From the NCBI RefSeq assembly GCF_002072155.1, contig NZ_BDIY01000001.1, positions 496,001 through 560,000 of the forward strand: 64,000 nt of DNA. The letters are read 5' to 3'. Below, piece by piece: positions 37,164-44,969 of this stretch. The stretch comes from Roseovarius sp. A-2 (GTDB taxonomy: Bacteria; Pseudomonadota; Alphaproteobacteria; Rhodobacterales; Rhodobacteraceae). Under the pieces are notes generated by a model that searched no databases, had not been told where the DNA came from, and saw nothing but the letters and a program-made list of their open reading frames with translations. The translations under genes were made by a program, and so were the position numbers. The stretch's first letter is position 1. The number at the start of each line of letters is the position of its first letter.

Positions 37164-38570
37164 TCAGCTTTCGTAGCGGGTGCTGCCGCGCCGGTTTTCG
37201 TCGATGGGCAATTCCATCAGCAAGGGTTGATGCGCGCGCTGCGAACAGGCCTGGCGCGGGCAAAGATTGCAGTTCAGGCCGATTGGCGCGTAAAGCTTTG
37301 GGTCGTCGAAATTGTAGCTTGATGCATAGCGCAGGCGCGGTGCGTATTTCGCCTCGCACCCGAGCGCGAGCGTCAAGCGGCGGTCCTGTGTCTCTTCGCT
37401 GAAGACCGGGCGATGCACGGTGCGGCTGATGGTGAAATAGCGCGCGCCATCGGGCATCTCGACGAATTGCGGCATGATCACGCCGGGGGTGTAGAACGCG
37501 GTATGAATGTTCCAGACCGGGCAAGAGCCGCCATATTCCGCCAGATGGAACGAGGTTGAATTGAACCGTTTGGTGACGTTGCCGGCCTTGTCAATCCGCA
37601 GGAAAAAGAACGGCACGCCGCGCGCACCGTCGCGTTGCAGAGTGGTCAGGCGCTGGCAGACCTGCTCGAAGGAGGTGCTGAAGACCGCCCCGACGCGGTC
37701 GATGTCGTAGCGCGTCGCCTCAGCCTCGTGCAGAAAGGCGTCATAGGGCATCAGGAGGGCTGCGGCGAAGTAATTGGCCAGTTCCACCCGCAGCCGCGCG
37801 AGGGCAGGGTGGGACGCGAGGCCGCTGCGCCGGACGATGCCGGACAGGAGGTCGGGATATTCGACCAGACACAGCACATGCGCGAGTTGAAAGACGCGGT
37901 TGGCGGTGTTGAGCGCCTGTGACAGATGCACGGTGCCGTCGCTTTCGTCGTAATAGCGCAGCGCATCGCCCAGATCGCCGATCTTGCGGATCCGCGTTTT
38001 GACACCGTGGCGCTGCTCCAGCCGCTGCCGCAAGGCGAAAAAACGGTCCTCGGGCGAGGCGAAATCGACCGGTGAGGCCGCTTCTGCCGCCCGCTCCAGC
38101 TCTGGAAAGTGATTGCCATGATCACGAAAGAAGTCGTGGATCACGGTCTCGGGCGAGGTGCGCAAAAGCTCGTCCGCGGTGTTCTCTCCGGCCAGGCTCA
38201 GGATTTTTTCGAGCGCCGTGCGATAGGCCGCATGCAGATCGAGAAACCGCTCGACCAGGCGTGGCGCATGATCGACCGCGCCGCGCAATTCCTGAAGATC
38301 GGGCTGATCGCCGGAAAACACCGGATCGCGCAGGGTGTTGCGCAGGTCGGCCACGCGGCGCGTGCTCTCATCTCGGCTCAGGTCGCGCCAGTCGACGGCA
38401 TAGACCTCGGCGATGCGCATGAGCAGTTGCACCGACAGGCTGCGCTGGTTGTTTTCCAGCAGGTTGATATAGGACGCGCTGACCTCCAGCTTGTCGGCCA
38501 TCTCGGCCTGCGTCTGTCCCCGTTCGCGGCGCAACTGGCGCAGTTGCGGGCCGATCAGTGTCTTTGCCAT
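37164..38570 (-). CDS. Short-chain acyl-CoA regulator, ScfR/PrpR type (XRE family)
   Basis: 468-aa transcription factor. It has an N-terminal XRE helix-turn-helix (about 8-62: LRQLRRERGQTQAEMADKLE, VSASYINLLENNQRSL), a middle IrrE-like part (LAHVLCLVEYPDLLSGI, ANYFAAALLMPYDAFL) and the C-terminal DUF2083-type domain. C-terminal cysteines in GLNCNLCPRQAC (434, 437, 442) resemble the cluster-binding cysteines of the PrpR group. Family members such as PccR and PrpR respond to short acyl-CoAs. It is divergent from the PanE-like gene over a shared inverted repeat and lies next to oxalate genes, so oxalyl- or formyl-CoA is a reasonable effector guess. Confidence 0.88.
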   Translation of the reverse strand: MAKTLIGPQLRQLRRERGQTQAEMADKLEVSASYINLLENNQRSLSVQLLMRIAEVYAVDWRDLSRDESTRRVADLRNTLRDPVFSGDQPDLQELRGAVDHAPRLVERFLDLHAAYRTALEKILSLAGENTADELLRTSPETVIHDFFRDHGNHFPELERAAEAASPVDFASPEDRFFALRQRLEQRHGVKTRIRKIGDLGDALRYYDESDGTVHLSQALNTANRVFQLAHVLCLVEYPDLLSGIVRRSGLASHPALARLRVELANYFAAALLMPYDAFLHEAEATRYDIDRVGAVFSTSFEQVCQRLTTLQRDGARGVPFFFLRIDKAGNVTKRFNSTSFHLAEYGGSCPVWNIHTAFYTPGVIMPQFVEMPDGARYFTISRTVHRPVFSEETQDRRLTLALGCEAKYAPRLRYASSYNFDDPKLYAPIGLNCNLCPRQACSQRAHQPLLMELPIDENRRGSTRYES

Positions 38571-38584
38571 GCGGTGAACCTTAC

Positions 38585-38613
38585 AATATTACAAAAACAA
38601 GATTTGTAATATT
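38585..38613. promoter_or_regulatory. 11-bp inverted repeat, likely ScfR operator
   Basis: AATATTACAAA (38585-38595) and TTTGTAATATT (38603-38613) form a perfect 11-bp inverted repeat with a 7-base spacer in an unusually AT-rich divergent promoter region. It lies 15 bases upstream of the regulator start and about 107 bases upstream of the PanE-like gene, where TTGACA (38627-38632) is also seen. Autoregulation plus control of the divergent gene is the simplest reading. Confidence 0.6.
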
Positions 38614-38719
38614 TACTATATACACATTGACATTAATTTCGTAGCGGAATCGTCGCGTCCCGGTATAGTGGCGCCTTGTCTTGATAGAAGACGATCCAGC
38701 ATTTTCCGAAAGGGCAGAC

Positions 38720-39772
38720 ATGATGTATCGCATCGTAATCCTCGGGGCCTCTTACGGCTCGCTTCTTGGCACCAAGCTGCTGATGGCGGGGCATGATGTG
38801 ACGCTGGTCTGCCGTCAGGCGACCGCCGACCTGATCAATGCCGAGGGCACCGATGTGCGCATCAAGTTGCGCGACGAGGCCGAGCACCGCGCGTTCCGCT
38901 CAAATGACCTGCCCGGCACGCTGAATGCGCTTGTGCCAGAGGACGTGAACCCGGAGGATTACGATCTGGTGGCGCTGGCCATGTCCGAGCCGCAGTATTG
39001 CGCCGACAACATTGTCGATCTGCTGGGCCGAATCGCGGCTGCGGGCACGCCGTGCCTGTCGATCATGAACATGCCGCCGCTGCCCTATCTGCGCCGGGTC
39101 GAGGGGCTGGATACGTCGCGGCTAAAGGCCGCCTATACCTGTCCCAAGGCCTGGGCCGGGTTCAAGCCCGGCACCGTCACGCTGTGCAGCCCCGATCCGC
39201 AGGCCTATCGCGTGCCCGAGGACGGGGCCAACACCCTGCATGTCGGCCTGCCCACGAATTTCAAGGCCGCGCCGTTTGAGGACGAGGCCCATAACCGCAT
39301 TCTGCGCGACCTCGAAAGCGGCATCGACGCGGTCACCGTGGACGGCAAGGACGTGCCAGTCAAACTGCGGGTCTTCGACTCGATCTTCGTGCCCTTCGCC
39401 AAGTGGAGCATGTTGCTAACCGGGAACTATCGCTGTGTGCTTGCCGACGGCGCACGCCCGATCAAAGAGGCGGTGCATGGCGACCCTGCACTGTCAAAGC
39501 GCATTTACAGCACGGTGGACGAGGTGGTCCGGCGGCTTGGGGCGGATGCGGCGGACGCGGTGCCGTTCGAGAAATACGCCAAGGCCGCCGACGGTTTGCT
39601 CAAGCCGTCCTCGGCGGCGCGCGCCATCGAGAGCGGCGCGGACCGGATCGAGCGGGTCGATATGCTGGTCAAGCTGATTGCCGAGCAACAGGGTGTGGAG
39701 ACTGCCGAATTCGCGGGTATCGTCGACACGGTCAATGCCCGGCTTGACGCCAATCGCCGCAGCGCGGCCTGA
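38720..39772 (+). CDS. Ketopantoate-reductase-like protein, candidate oxalyl-CoA reductase
   Basis: 350-aa protein of the ApbA/PanE family. The N-terminal NADP fold shows YRIVILGASYGSLLGTKLLM and the C-terminal helical domain carries the conserved Lys (Lys228) in VPFAKWSMLLTGN. The position four after that Lys is Leu, where E. coli ketopantoate reductase has a substrate-binding Asn; the Asn eight after it is kept. This suggests a different substrate. In Methylobacterium extorquens a PanE paralogue (PanE2) reduces oxalyl-CoA to glyoxylate. The position beside an oxalate locus and a short-acyl-CoA regulator makes the same role likely here. I took the first ATG of ATGATG, behind GAAAGG; an upstream TTG is less convincing. 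Confidence 0.75.
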   Translation: MMYRIVILGASYGSLLGTKLLMAGHDVTLVCRQATADLINAEGTDVRIKLRDEAEHRAFRSNDLPGTLNALVPEDVNPEDYDLVALAMSEPQYCADNIVDLLGRIAAAGTPCLSIMNMPPLPYLRRVEGLDTSRLKAAYTCPKAWAGFKPGTVTLCSPDPQAYRVPEDGANTLHVGLPTNFKAAPFEDEAHNRILRDLESGIDAVTVDGKDVPVKLRVFDSIFVPFAKWSMLLTGNYRCVLADGARPIKEAVHGDPALSKRIYSTVDEVVRRLGADAADAVPFEKYAKAADGLLKPSSAARAIESGADRIERVDMLVKLIAEQQGVETAEFAGIVDTVNARLDANRRSAA

Positions 39773-39786
39773 TCTGACATTGGCGG

Positions 39787-39808
39787 GCAGGGCCGTAACC
39801 GGCCCTGC
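39787..39808. terminator. Hairpin between converging panE-like and DUF1127 genes
   Basis: A 9-bp stem GCAGGGCCG (39787-39795) pairs with CGGCCCTGC (39800-39808) around TAAC. It has no T-run, but its place between two converging genes fits bidirectional transcription stopping. Confidence 0.5.
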
Positions 39809-39825
39809 ATGCGGCCGCGTGAGGC

Positions 39826-40068
39826 TCAGAGGCTGCTGCGCAGGCCGTACTGTTGCGCGAGGTGGGGCACAATCTCGTCGCGCGTCAGACCCATCGCGGT
39901 CAGTTTCGCATCGCTGAGGCGTGACAGCTGCTCAACGTCGCGCATCATGCGATTGGCGTCGATGATCGACTGAAAGAAGAAATTCACGGCACGCAGCGGC
40001 GCAAGCACGGCGCGCGCGATGCTCGCGGCGACGGGGGCGCTGTGGCTGGTGTGGGAGGAATAGGTCAT
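39826..40068 (-). CDS. Small DUF1127 (YjiS-like) protein
   Basis: 80-aa protein whose C-terminal part carries the DUF1127 pattern: a helix ending in LSRLSDAKLTAMGLTRDEIVPHL. Members are small, basic or neutral helical proteins. In several alphaproteobacteria they affect RNA turnover, phosphate or C1 metabolism, but no exact role can be given. AAGGAG lies 8 bases before this ATG; the longer open frame upstream lacks family character. It is transcribed alone. Confidence 0.85.
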   Translation of the reverse strand: MTYSSHTSHSAPVAASIARAVLAPLRAVNFFFQSIIDANRMMRDVEQLSRLSDAKLTAMGLTRDEIVPHLAQQYGLRSSL

Positions 40069-40232
40069 GGCGTCTCGCTCCTTGCGTTGCCGCATCTGCA
40101 CAGAAGATATACTGCGCTGCAGCATTTTTCCAGAGCGGCGGGCGCAAACCTGCTCTGCATCAGGGGCATGGCTGTGTTTACGGGGCGCGGCCGCCGCATG
40201 AAAGGGCTTGTCCGCGCGCCCTGTCGCGGACC

Positions 40233-40686
40233 ATGATAAGGTGCAACGCACCTGTGCCGGGGCTCCTTCATGTCCGACGACACGGCGGGCGGATCGAGAT
40301 CTGGTGCGCGACCTGCAAGGACACGGGCGAGAAGATCGGCGATGGCGTGCTGACCCCGGTGCCGATTGATACCGACGAGACCGATGGCGGCAAGCCCAGG
40401 GAATAGGTGGTGATCAGCCCGGTGCGCAGAATCCCGGTGCCGTTGCGCCCGCCGGACCGCAAGGCCCAGATAGAACAGCACCGGCCGCGCGGCATCACGG
40501 CCCGCGCGCGCGAGGGGCTGGTGGTCGCCCGAGGATGGCCCGTTTCATGTCAACCGCATCTATGGGGACGGCACGCACCGCTGGGCGGGCGTTGCCTGGG
40601 TCGAGGACGAGATGGCGCCCGCGCCGCGCGCCCTCGGCGCACTGAACATGACCGACGCGCTGCTTTCGCCCGAGCAGATCTGGTAG
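40233..40686 (+). pseudogene. Degraded unknown gene(s), stop and frameshift
   Basis: An ATG at 40233 opens 57 codons (MIRCNAPVPG..., with WCATCKDTGEKIGDG) to a TAG at 40404. The same frame continues from GTG 40407 through REGLVVA to about 40530. There one base must be skipped to continue as EDGPFHVNRIYGDGTHRW, then VAWVEDEM and SPEQIW, with a stop at 40686. An intrinsic terminator follows at 40731. The pieces look coding but I do not recognise the family. It could instead be two small genes, the second frameshifted. The remaining DNA from 40069 to 40232 and from 40687 to 40949 shows no convincing gene. Confidence 0.35.
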
Positions 40687-40730
40687 AGGGCGCAGCCTGC
40701 GCGGCCCGGTGCCCTGCGCCGGGCATCCAT

Positions 40731-40762
40731 CGGCCCCGACCCGGATGCGGGGCCGGGTTTTT
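40731..40762 (+). terminator. Intrinsic terminator after the degraded gene
   Basis: CGGCCCCG (40731-40738) pairs with CGGGGCCG (40748-40755) around a 9-base loop, and GGTTTTTCC follows directly. It implies that plus-strand transcription once ended, or still ends, just after the degraded gene. Confidence 0.7.
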
Positions 40763-40949
40763 CCCTGGCGCGGCGCTATCGAGTTGCGCTTCGGGGCGGA
40801 ACTCTCTATGCCGCGCCGCAGCGAACCTGGACCCGGGAGAGATCCCGGGTGGCTCTTCCGGCCGCCGATCCGCCGGATAACGACAGACAACTGTGCGAAT
40901 GCACGCCGGCTTTGCCCTTCATGCCTTGCCGGTATCGGATACCTTTGAC

Positions 40950-42440
40950 ATGATTTCACTCGACGCTTATCACGGCCAATGGCTGGGGAACATTCGCGGC
41001 GATCTGCTCGCCGGGCTGGTCGTGGCGCTGGCGCTCATCCCCGAGGCGATCGCCTTTTCGATCATCGCGGGCGTCGACCCGAAGGTCGGACTCTACGCCA
41101 GCTTTTCCATCGCCGTCATCGTCGCGATCACCGGGGGCAGACCCGGCATGATTTCAGCCGCGACGGCAGCGACCGCCGTTCTGATGGTCACGCTCGTGAA
41201 GGAGCACGGGTTGCAATACTTGCTGGCGGCAACGGTCCTGGCAGGTCTGTTGCAGATCGCAGCCGGGATTTTCAAGCTGGGTTTCGTCATGCGCTATGTG
41301 TCGAAATCCGTGATGACGGGGTTTGTCAACGCGCTCGCGATTCTGATCTTCATGGCGCAATTGCCGGAACTCGATCCGCGCGCTGTGACCTGGCTGACCT
41401 ATGTGCTGGTCGCGGCGGGGCTGGCGATTATCTACCTGTTTCCACTGCTCACCACGGCGGTCCCGTCACCGCTTGTGACCATCATCGTCCTCACCGCCCT
41501 GGCGTTTGCGCTCGGCCTTGATGTGCGCACGGTCGGCGATATGGGCGAGTTACCCGACACGCTGCCGGTCTTTCTCATTCCACAGATCCCGCTTACCTTC
41601 GAGACCCTGATGATCATCCTGCCTTATTCGGTGGGGGTGGCCGTCGTCGGCCTTTTGGAAAGCCTGATGACACAGAACATCGTGGATGACCTGACCGACA
41701 CCAAATCGAACCGTTCTCAGGAAATGGTCGGGCAGGGGATTGCCAATACCGCAACCGGGTTCATCGGCGGCATGGCGGGCTGTGCGATGATCGGGCAGTC
41801 GATCATCAACGTGAAATCCGGCGGCCGCGGGCGGCTGTCGTCCTTCACGGCGGGCGTCTGCCTTCTGTTCATGGTCGTGGTCCTGGGGGATCTGGTCAGC
41901 ATCATCCCGATGGCGGCGCTGGTGGCGATCATGATCATGGTCTCGATCGGTACTTTTTCGTGGTCGTCGATCAAGGCGCTCACGGTTCACCCGCGCTCCT
42001 CGTCCATCGTGATGATCGCAACGGTCGTGACCGTTGTCTATACCCACAATCTGGCCATTGGGGTGCTGGTCGGGGTGTTGCTCTCTGGCATTTTCTTCGC
42101 CGGCAAGATTGCGCAGCTATTCAGTGTACGCGATGAGATCAGCGACGACGGTCGCGTGCGCACCTACCATGTCGAGGGCCAGCTGTTCTACGGATCGGTT
42201 GAGGATTTCATGGATGCCTTTGACTTCAAGCAAGCAACGGATCAGGTCATCATCGACGTGAGCCGCGCGCATATATGGGATATCAGTTCGGTACAGGCGT
42301 TGGACATGGCGATCCTCAAATTCCGCCGCGACGGTGCCGAGGTCGAGGTCGTCGGAATGAATGAAGCGACCGAAACTCTTGTCGACCGGCTGGCTATTCA
42401 TGACAAGCCCGGCGCGATGGACAAGTTGATGGATCACTGA
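40950..42440 (+). CDS. SulP-family anion transporter with STAS domain
   Basis: 496-aa secondary anion transporter with about ten to twelve membrane segments in the first 380 residues ([61 protein letters not shown]). A C-terminal STAS domain follows ([18 protein letters not shown], then [20 protein letters not shown]). The ligand could be sulfate, bicarbonate or another anion. The start is uncertain: a GTG at 40893 is in frame, but the ATG used here puts the usual cytoplasmic N-terminus at residue 1. It is followed after 14 bases by a universal stress protein gene, probably co-transcribed. Confidence 0.88.
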   Translation: MISLDAYHGQWLGNIRGDLLAGLVVALALIPEAIAFSIIAGVDPKVGLYASFSIAVIVAITGGRPGMISAATAATAVLMVTLVKEHGLQYLLAATVLAGLLQIAAGIFKLGFVMRYVSKSVMTGFVNALAILIFMAQLPELDPRAVTWLTYVLVAAGLAIIYLFPLLTTAVPSPLVTIIVLTALAFALGLDVRTVGDMGELPDTLPVFLIPQIPLTFETLMIILPYSVGVAVVGLLESLMTQNIVDDLTDTKSNRSQEMVGQGIANTATGFIGGMAGCAMIGQSIINVKSGGRGRLSSFTAGVCLLFMVVVLGDLVSIIPMAALVAIMIMVSIGTFSWSSIKALTVHPRSSSIVMIATVVTVVYTHNLAIGVLVGVLLSGIFFAGKIAQLFSVRDEISDDGRVRTYHVEGQLFYGSVEDFMDAFDFKQATDQVIIDVSRAHIWDISSVQALDMAILKFRRDGAEVEVVGMNEATETLVDRLAIHDKPGAMDKLMDH

Positions 42441-42454
42441 GGGAGGGGAACAAT

Positions 42455-43309
42455 ATGACAGAGAAAATCATCGCACTCGTGGACGGTTCGATCTATTCGG
42501 AAAGTGTATGTCATCACGCGGCGTGGATCGCCAAGAGAACTGACGCCCCGGTAGAGTTGATCCATGTGCTCGGTCGGCGTGAAAGCTCGGCCAATACGGA
42601 TTTGTCCGGGGCCATCCGCCTCGGCGCGCGCAGCAAACTTCTTGAGGAGCTCGCGGATCTCGATGCGCAGCGCGCCAAACTGATCAGCCATCGCGGGCGC
42701 GCCGTGCTGGAGGATGCGCGCGCGATCGTCGATCAGGACGGCGTGACCGAAATCACTACGCGCCTGCGCCATGGTGATATCGTCGAAGCGATTTCCGAAA
42801 TCGAAGAAGACGCCCGCGTCATCCTGATCGGCAAGCGTGGTGAGGCGGCGGATTTCGCCAAGGGGCATCTTGGCTCCAACCTCGAACGCATTGTGCGCGC
42901 GGCGCATCGGCCGGTCTTTGTCGCCTCGCGCGCGTTTCATCCGATTGACTCGGTGCTGGTCGCCTATGACGGTGGCACCTCGTCGATGAAGGCGGTGGAT
43001 CACATCGCACGCAGCCCGCTCTTTGCGGATCTCAAGGTCACCGTCGTCACGGTGGGCACAGAGACCTCTGCGATCAAGACGGGGCTGGAGGATGCCAGGG
43101 CGCTTTTGAAGGCGGCGGGTATTGAGGCGGACACACGTGTCATCGAAGGCCAGCCGGAAACCGAACTCGGCAAGCTTGTCGAGGAGGAGGGCTTTGGCAT
43201 GGTCGTGATGGGCGCCTATGGCCACAGTCGTATCCGCAGCTTGGTAATCGGGTCCACCACAACCGAGATGGTGCGCAGCTGCAAGGTGCCTGTTGTCCTG
43301 ATGCGATAG
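42455..43309 (+). CDS. Tandem universal stress protein
   Basis: 284-aa protein made of two Usp domains. The first starts KIIALVDGSIYSESVCHHAAW. The second starts DSVLVAYDGGTSSMKAVDHI and ends with the nucleotide motif VMGAYGHSRIRSLVIGSTTTEMV. GAGGGG precedes the ATG. It follows the SulP gene closely, a pairing that suggests nucleotide- or stress-linked control of the transporter; this is inference. Confidence 0.88.
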   Translation: MTEKIIALVDGSIYSESVCHHAAWIAKRTDAPVELIHVLGRRESSANTDLSGAIRLGARSKLLEELADLDAQRAKLISHRGRAVLEDARAIVDQDGVTEITTRLRHGDIVEAISEIEEDARVILIGKRGEAADFAKGHLGSNLERIVRAAHRPVFVASRAFHPIDSVLVAYDGGTSSMKAVDHIARSPLFADLKVTVVTVGTETSAIKTGLEDARALLKAAGIEADTRVIEGQPETELGKLVEEEGFGMVVMGAYGHSRIRSLVIGSTTTEMVRSCKVPVVLMR

Positions 43310-43821
43310 CCGCGAGGTCGTGACGGGGTGTCTGTCGGCACTTTCGCATAAAGGCACCATCACCGACAGTTTCGGGCGGGGATCTGGTTTGAATCAGGGC
43401 CGCGTCCCCGGGGCATGGCGAAACTCGGGATGTGCCGTCATGGCGCGGGAGACATGGGCCCTGCCGGTGTTTTTGCCTGCTGCTTCCTGACCCGCGAGGG
43501 CACCGCGATACGACGCACAAGACCCGCAGCTCTGCGCTGCGCTATTTCCCAGGCGCGCCGGACCAGCCCACCGATATCACCGTCGGAATCGACGATACCA
43601 CGCGCCTGCCCGCGCGGATTCACTTGGAACATCTGCGGCGGATTATCCTAAAAAACATATCGCGCCATTGGGTTTGGTCTACAAGACCGGGCTCTTCCCC
43701 GATTGCGACCTGCATTTCGGAACCGAGGCGCGCGGACGGAGCGCGCTTGACCTCGGCAGGGGGGCGAAAGTATGTAAAGTAGAAAGTTTACGCGCGTATC
43801 AATTTGACGGCGAGGCGCATG
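43310..43821. other. 512-base stretch with a possible gene remnant
   Basis: No intact gene seen. One plus-strand frame around 43530-43630 reads YFPGAPDQPTDITVGIDDT and RLPARIHLEHLRR, which looks coding and resembles the end of a GFA-family (glutathione-dependent formaldehyde-activating-like) protein. It lacks a start and the expected cysteines in frame. The last 40 bases form the lacI-type promoter with its operator. Confidence 0.3.
43787..43800. promoter_or_regulatory. LacI-type operator ahead of the regulator gene
   Basis: TTTACGCGCGTATC matches the perfect palindrome TTTACGCGCGTAAA found before the binding-protein gene in 12 of 14 bases. It lies about 20 bases upstream of the LacI-family gene and suggests autorepression. 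Confidence 0.65.
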
Positions 43822-44853
43822 ATGCCACAAAAGAAAATTCGCAACATGGAAGAGTTCGCGGCGATCAGCGGCATCTCGCGCCCCACGTTGTCAAAATACT
43901 TCAACAATCCTGACAGCGTCAGAAAGTCGACGCGACAGCGCATCGAGATCGCGCTGGATCAGCATGATTATCGGCCAAACGTCTACGCGATAAACCAAAA
44001 CCGGCAGACGACCCGTAATATCGGGATCATCGTGCCCTATCTGGCCGACCCGTTCTTCAACGAGATTGGCCGCGCCGTCGAGGTGGCCTGCATCGAGGCG
44101 GGCTACAGCCCGATCCTACTGAGTTCTCACGGCAAGCCGGATCATGAGGCGGAGAACCTCGAATCGCTGAGATCGCTCAAGCCGGCCGGGGTATTGCTGG
44201 CACCGCTCGGGCGCGAATCCAATCGCAAGACCATCGACAAGATCAGCCGGGATGTGCCGTTGGTCCTGTTCGATGCCAATATCGCCGAGGTGGGCGAGGC
44301 CTTTATCGGGACAGACAACGCCCAGAGCGTCGGGTTGATCGTCGAGTACTTGTGCCGCAGTGGCGAGCCGCCCTGTTTCTTCGAGATGAAAACCCCCTCC
44401 AACCCAAATGCGAACAAGCGGCGGCAGGCCTATCTGGCAAGCATGGAGCGGCACGGTTTCACGCCGCATATCTTTCAGGCCGAGGGCCACGGATGGGGGT
44501 TTGAGGAGATCGGCCAGAGCCAGGGCGGGGAGATGCTGAGCCGCGGGGTTTTTCCGACCAACACCGTTCTATGCAGCAACGACCGTTTGGCTATCGGCAT
44601 GCTGTCGGCCGCCTACGGTCTCGGGATACGGGTTGGTCATGGAAGCGGGTGCCGCCTGCGGATTGCGGGGCAGGACGACCATCCGTTTTCCCGGTTCACC
44701 TGTCCGTCGCTGACCACCATGGCGCAGGATTACGCCGCCATCGCCGACCGCGCGGCGAGTACGCTTTTTCGAATCATCGAGACGAACGAGTCGCCCGAGA
44801 CGCGAGCGGAGACGCTTTTCGACGGAAGGCTTGTGATGCGCGACTCCGCTTAA
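43822..44853 (+). CDS. LacI-family transcriptional regulator of polyol uptake
   Basis: About 343-aa repressor. The N-terminal LacI helix-turn-helix reads MEEFAAISGISRPTLSKYFN, then a hinge region near RPNVYAINQNRQT. The periplasmic-binding-like effector domain begins IGIIVPYLADPFFNEIGRAV. ATGATG gives two possible starts; I use the second, 6 bases after GAGG. It lies directly before the Smo-type operon in the same direction. Matching TTTACGCG-type palindromes stand before both, so it probably represses both until a polyol (mannitol, sorbitol or similar) binds. Confidence 0.88.
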   Translation: MPQKKIRNMEEFAAISGISRPTLSKYFNNPDSVRKSTRQRIEIALDQHDYRPNVYAINQNRQTTRNIGIIVPYLADPFFNEIGRAVEVACIEAGYSPILLSSHGKPDHEAENLESLRSLKPAGVLLAPLGRESNRKTIDKISRDVPLVLFDANIAEVGEAFIGTDNAQSVGLIVEYLCRSGEPPCFFEMKTPSNPNANKRRQAYLASMERHGFTPHIFQAEGHGWGFEEIGQSQGGEMLSRGVFPTNTVLCSNDRLAIGMLSAAYGLGIRVGHGSGCRLRIAGQDDHPFSRFTCPSLTTMAQDYAAIADRAASTLFRIIETNESPETRAETLFDGRLVMRDSA

Positions 44854-44885
44854 GCCTATTTAAGAAATCGAAAAAATGGATAATA

Positions 44886-44899
44886 TTTACGCGCGTAAA
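44886..44899. promoter_or_regulatory. LacI operator ahead of polyol transport operon
   Basis: TTTACGCGCGTAAA is a perfect 14-base palindrome 70 bases upstream of the binding-protein gene, in an AT-rich patch, with TTGACT at 44908-44913 just downstream. The near copy before the regulator gene supports a shared repressor. Confidence 0.75.
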
Positions 44900-44969
44900 A
44901 AATGAAATTGACTTCGCGTAATGTATGCCGCTACCGTGCTCGGTACATCGGACGTTTAGGGAGGAACGG

